A DNA stretch of 7,954 bases, taken from NCBI GenBank assembly GCA_031279175.1, contig JAITJA010000062.1, forward strand, positions 1 to 7,954, in the 5' to 3' direction. This document shows, in pieces, positions 5,733 to 7,954 of the stretch; the stretch's first letter is position 1; each line of letters begins with the position of its first letter. This DNA comes from Odoribacteraceae bacterium. GTDB lineage: Bacteria; Bacteroidota; Bacteroidia; Bacteroidales; Marinifilaceae. Below the pieces are notes generated by a model. The model searched no databases and was not told the DNA's origin. It worked only from the letters and a program-made list of their open reading frames with translations. The position numbers and the translations under genes were made by a program.

Positions 5733-7337
5733 ATGAGCAATTTGAATTTAGCCATTTATGGCATCAAGGATGTGAAGGAAATCATCTACAATCCTTCATA
5801 CGAGCAACTTTTCAAGGAGGAGACGGATCCTTCGTTGACCGGCTACGAGAAGGGTTTCCTGACCGAGTTCGGGGCGGTGAACGTCTTCACGGGGGAGTTC
5901 ACGGGAAGATCGCCCAAGGACAAGTATTTCGTCATGGACGAGACAACGAAGGATTCCCTCTGGTGGACCTCAGACGCGTACAAGAATGACAACAAGCCCG
6001 TCTCGAAGGAGACCTGGGACGCGTTGAAGGGGGTTGTCGCCCGGGAGCTTTCCGGGAAGAAGTTATACGTGGTTGACGCCTTCTGCGGGGCGAACGAGAA
6101 CTCGCGCGTGAAGGTGCGCTTCATCTGCGAGGTGGCCTGGCAAGCGCATTTCGTGACGAACATGTTTATCCGACCGACGACCGAGGAGCTCGCGCGCTTC
6201 GGCGAGCCGGATTTCGTGGTATTAAACGGGTCGAAAACCACCGATCCCGCTTGGAAGGAGCGGGGATTGAACTCCGAGAACTTCGTGGTCTTCAACCTGA
6301 CAGAAAAAATCCAGTTGATCGGCGGAACCTGGTACGGGGGGGAGATGAAGAAGGGAATGTTCTCCTGCATGAACTACTGGCTTCCGTTAAAGGGAATCGC
6401 GTCCATGCACTGCTCGGCAAACGTCGGGAAGGACGGCGACACGGCAATCTTTTTCGGGCTGTCGGGAACGGGGAAAACAACCCTCTCCACCGATCCCAAG
6501 CGCCAGTTAATCGGTGACGACGAGCACGGCTGGGACGACGACGGGGTCTTTAACTTCGAGGGAGGATGCTACGCGAAGTGCATCAACCTGAGCAAGGAGA
6601 ACGAACCCGACATCTGGGACGCGATCAAGCGCGACGCGCTGCTGGAGAACGTGACGGTGGCCGAGAACGGCAAGGTCGATTTCGCCGACGCCTCGCGGAC
6701 GGAGAACACCCGCGTCTCCTACCCGATCCATCACATCCGGAACATCGTGAAGCCGGTCTCCAAGGCCGGGCACGCCAAGAAGGTGATCTTCCTGACTGCC
6801 GACGCGTTCGGCGTGTTGCCTCCCGTCTCCAGGTTAACGCCGGGACAGACGCAGTACTATTTCCTGAGCGGGTTTACCGCCAAGTTGGCCGGTACGGAAC
6901 GGGGAATCACCGAGCCGACGCCCACCTTCTCGGCTTGTTTCGGGGCTGCCTTCCTCTCGCTGCACCCGACGAAATACGGGCAAGAGCTGGTCAAGAGAAT
7001 GGAAGCTACCGGGGCCACCGCCTACCTCGTGAATACCGGTTGGAACGGCTCCGGGAAGCGCATCTCGATCAAGGACACCCGCGGGATCATCGACGCCATC
7101 CTCGACGGATCGATCGACAAGGCGACGGAGACCGTGATCCCTTACTTTAACCTGGCCGTCCCGACCGCCTTACCGGGCGTGGACACGCGCATCCTGGATC
7201 CCAGGAACACCTACGCGAGCGCGGCAGAGTGGGAAGTAAAGGCGAAAGATCTCGCCGGACGCTTCGTGAAGAACTTCGACAAGTTCACCGGGAACGAGCA
7301 CGGGAAAGCGCTCGTCGCCTCCGGGCCGAAACTATAA
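5733..7337 (+). CDS. pckA: Phosphoenolpyruvate carboxykinase (ATP)
   Basis: Cytosolic enzyme interconverting oxaloacetate + ATP and PEP + CO2 + ADP. In gut Bacteroidales it often runs toward CO2 fixation on the fermentative route to succinate, and otherwise supports gluconeogenesis. The 534 residues match the normal length of the ATP-dependent family. Visible landmarks: FTGRSPKDKYFV with substrate-binding Arg59; IGGTWYGGEMKKGMF with Tyr201 and metal-ligand Lys207; MHCSAN with His226; the P-loop FGLSGTGKTTLSTDPKR (Lys248, Thr249); the metal-binding LIGDDEHGW (Asp262-Asp263); ENTRVSYPIHHIRNI with Arg327; and the mobile-lid and adenine-pocket region LTADAFGVLPPVSRLTPGQT. All expected catalytic residues are intact. 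The start at 5733 fits the family N-terminus; the leader (TATAAATAAATC) is AT-rich and lacks a clear TAnnTTTG box, so pckA may be transcribed with the upstream lipoprotein gene or from a promoter inside it. A strong intrinsic terminator follows. Confidence 0.98.
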   Translation: MSNLNLAIYGIKDVKEIIYNPSYEQLFKEETDPSLTGYEKGFLTEFGAVNVFTGEFTGRSPKDKYFVMDETTKDSLWWTSDAYKNDNKPVSKETWDALKGVVARELSGKKLYVVDAFCGANENSRVKVRFICEVAWQAHFVTNMFIRPTTEELARFGEPDFVVLNGSKTTDPAWKERGLNSENFVVFNLTEKIQLIGGTWYGGEMKKGMFSCMNYWLPLKGIASMHCSANVGKDGDTAIFFGLSGTGKTTLSTDPKRQLIGDDEHGWDDDGVFNFEGGCYAKCINLSKENEPDIWDAIKRDALLENVTVAENGKVDFADASRTENTRVSYPIHHIRNIVKPVSKAGHAKKVIFLTADAFGVLPPVSRLTPGQTQYYFLSGFTAKLAGTERGITEPTPTFSACFGAAFLSLHPTKYGQELVKRMEATGATAYLVNTGWNGSGKRISIKDTRGIIDAILDGSIDKATETVIPYFNLAVPTALPGVDTRILDPRNTYASAAEWEVKAKDLAGRFVKNFDKFTGNEHGKALVASGPKL

Positions 7338-7360
7338 CGAGACGCGCGACGATCGCGTAC

Positions 7361-7393
7361 AACCCCGGCCGGGCATGGCCGGGGTTTTCTTTT
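7361..7393 (+). terminator. Intrinsic (rho-independent) terminator of pckA
   Basis: A perfect 10-bp stem, AACCCCGGCC (7361-7370) with GGCCGGGGTT (7377-7386), closes a six-base loop. It runs into the T-rich tract TTTTCTTTT (7385-7393). It begins 23 bases after the pckA stop codon and isolates pckA from the next gene, which has its own promoter box. Confidence 0.95.
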
Positions 7394-7423
7394 CCCGTCG
7401 CCTCCTGCCTCCCGGCGTTTTAT

Positions 7424-7431
7424 TACCTTTG
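7424..7431 (+). promoter_or_regulatory. Bacteroidota-type -7 promoter box (TACCTTTG)
   Basis: TACCTTTG is an exact match to the TAnnTTTG -7 consensus of the primary sigma factor of Bacteroidota. It lies just after the pckA terminator and 24 bases before the lipoprotein start codon at 7456, giving a predicted leader of about 15-20 bases. A -33 TTTG-type element at the usual spacing is not evident. Confidence 0.7.
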
Positions 7432-7455
7432 CACGAACAAAATAAATCCCTTGTC

Positions 7456-7954
7456 ATGAAAACAACATCACGCGCGGTTCTACTCCTGTGGTCGCTCCTG
7501 CTGCTCGCGTGCAGCGACAGCGAGGACTCCCTTGCTCCCCGCGCGCTACTCGTCTACCTGGGTGGCGACTCGAATCTTTCCGGCGAGGTACTATCGAAGA
7601 TCACCGCGATACAGGGCGGCTGGCAGCGGCGGGACGTCCCCGTGATCATTTACCGCGACGACGCCTCCGCGCGGGGCAGTTTCCTCGCGCGCCTCGCGGG
7701 GCAGGAGGGGTGGCCATTGCTCGACACCATCGCGACATACGCGGAGGAAAACTCCGCCGCGCCCGGGACGCTAAAGCGGGTAGTCGAGACCCTCCGCTCC
7801 CGCTTCCCGGCGAGGAGTTACGGGCTATTACTCTTCTCGCACGCCTCGGGATGGTTACCGCCCGGGACGCTGGAGAACCCGCTCGCGGACGATACCCGCT
7901 CGCTGGTCGTCGACGAGGGCGACGGGACGCGACGAGAGATGACGCTTGACGAGT
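7456..7954 (+). CDS. Clostripain-like (peptidase C11 family) lipoprotein, 3' end cut by window edge
   Basis: Probable secreted cysteine peptidase of the clostripain family, anchored to the envelope by lipid. The 166 visible residues start with a short lipoprotein signal peptide (hydrophobic 7-18, LLLLAC, Cys19). The acidic stretch CSDSEDS after the cysteine resembles the export tag that sends Bacteroidota lipoproteins to the cell surface. Family features are the first strand LLVYLGGDSNLSGEVLSKI (31-49) and SYGLLLFSHASGWLP (121-135), where His129 fits the catalytic histidine of the H-x-x-G-W signature. The catalytic cysteine, further along, is off the right edge, so activity cannot be judged. 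Many Bacteroidales genomes carry such proteins, often of about 380-420 residues. The start follows an A-rich leader (AACAAAATAAAT) and a perfect -7 promoter box. The gene stands alone after the pckA terminator. Confidence 0.82.
   Translation, partial: MKTTSRAVLLLWSLLLLACSDSEDSLAPRALLVYLGGDSNLSGEVLSKITAIQGGWQRRDVPVIIYRDDASARGSFLARLAGQEGWPLLDTIATYAEENSAAPGTLKRVVETLRSRFPARSYGLLLFSHASGWLPPGTLENPLADDTRSLVVDEGDGTRREMTLDE

Noticed and set aside
7488..7949. 153-codon frame inside the clostripain-like gene
   Set aside because: An Arg-rich out-of-frame shadow of a gene that has a lipoprotein signal, a promoter and family motifs in the other frame.
1..7954. CRISPR repeats, tRNA or rRNA genes, insertion sequences, phage or defence genes
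   Set aside because: Read for on both strands; no regularly spaced repeats, cloverleaf sequences, transposase motifs or terminal inverted repeats were seen.

Overview
The window reads as ordinary chromosomal DNA from a GC-rich member of the Bacteroidales. The evidence is a SusC/RagA-type receptor with an N-terminal signalling domain, a FecR-type anti-sigma factor with the C-terminal domain typical of Bacteroidota, an ECF sigma factor, a DUF5106-type thioredoxin lipoprotein, ATP-type PEP carboxykinase, a clostripain-like lipoprotein and a TAnnTTTG promoter box. The receptor plug region recalls Odoribacteraceae proteins, but that is recognition from memory, not a search. Hand-counted 60-base samples give about 62-68% GC in pckA and the receptor's N-terminal modules and about 50-57% in the receptor barrel.

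Layout. Positions 1-2588 (minus strand) hold the first 862 residues of a SusC/RagA TonB-dependent receptor; the rest of its barrel and any susD partner lie beyond the left edge. A 55-base gap with a strong hairpin separates it from fecR (2644-3819, minus), so fecR and susC look like one transcript. A divergent control region of about 250 bases (3820-4073) separates fecR from an ECF sigma factor on the plus strand (4074-4574). A 182-base gap leads to a DUF5106/thioredoxin lipoprotein (4757-5698), then, after 34 bases, pckA (5733-7337). A clear intrinsic terminator (7361-7393) closes pckA. A new promoter (7424-7431) starts a clostripain-family (peptidase C11) lipoprotein that runs off the right edge.

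How the genes fit together. The left half is a cell-surface signalling module. The receptor's periplasmic STN domain is expected to sense ligand occupancy and signal to membrane-bound FecR, which releases the ECF sigma factor to transcribe the receptor operon. The unusual points are that the sigma gene is divergent from fecR rather than upstream in the same operon, and that both signalling partners carry STN-like folds. The right half is central metabolism (gluconeogenic/anaplerotic PEP-oxaloacetate interconversion by PckA) next to two envelope lipoproteins with no obvious functional tie to it. I found no CRISPR array, tRNA, rRNA, insertion sequence or defence system, and nothing that convincingly amounts to a new system. 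The most interesting leads are the divergent sigma/anti-sigma layout, the fecR-susC intercistronic hairpin and the surface-export-like signal on the clostripain homologue.
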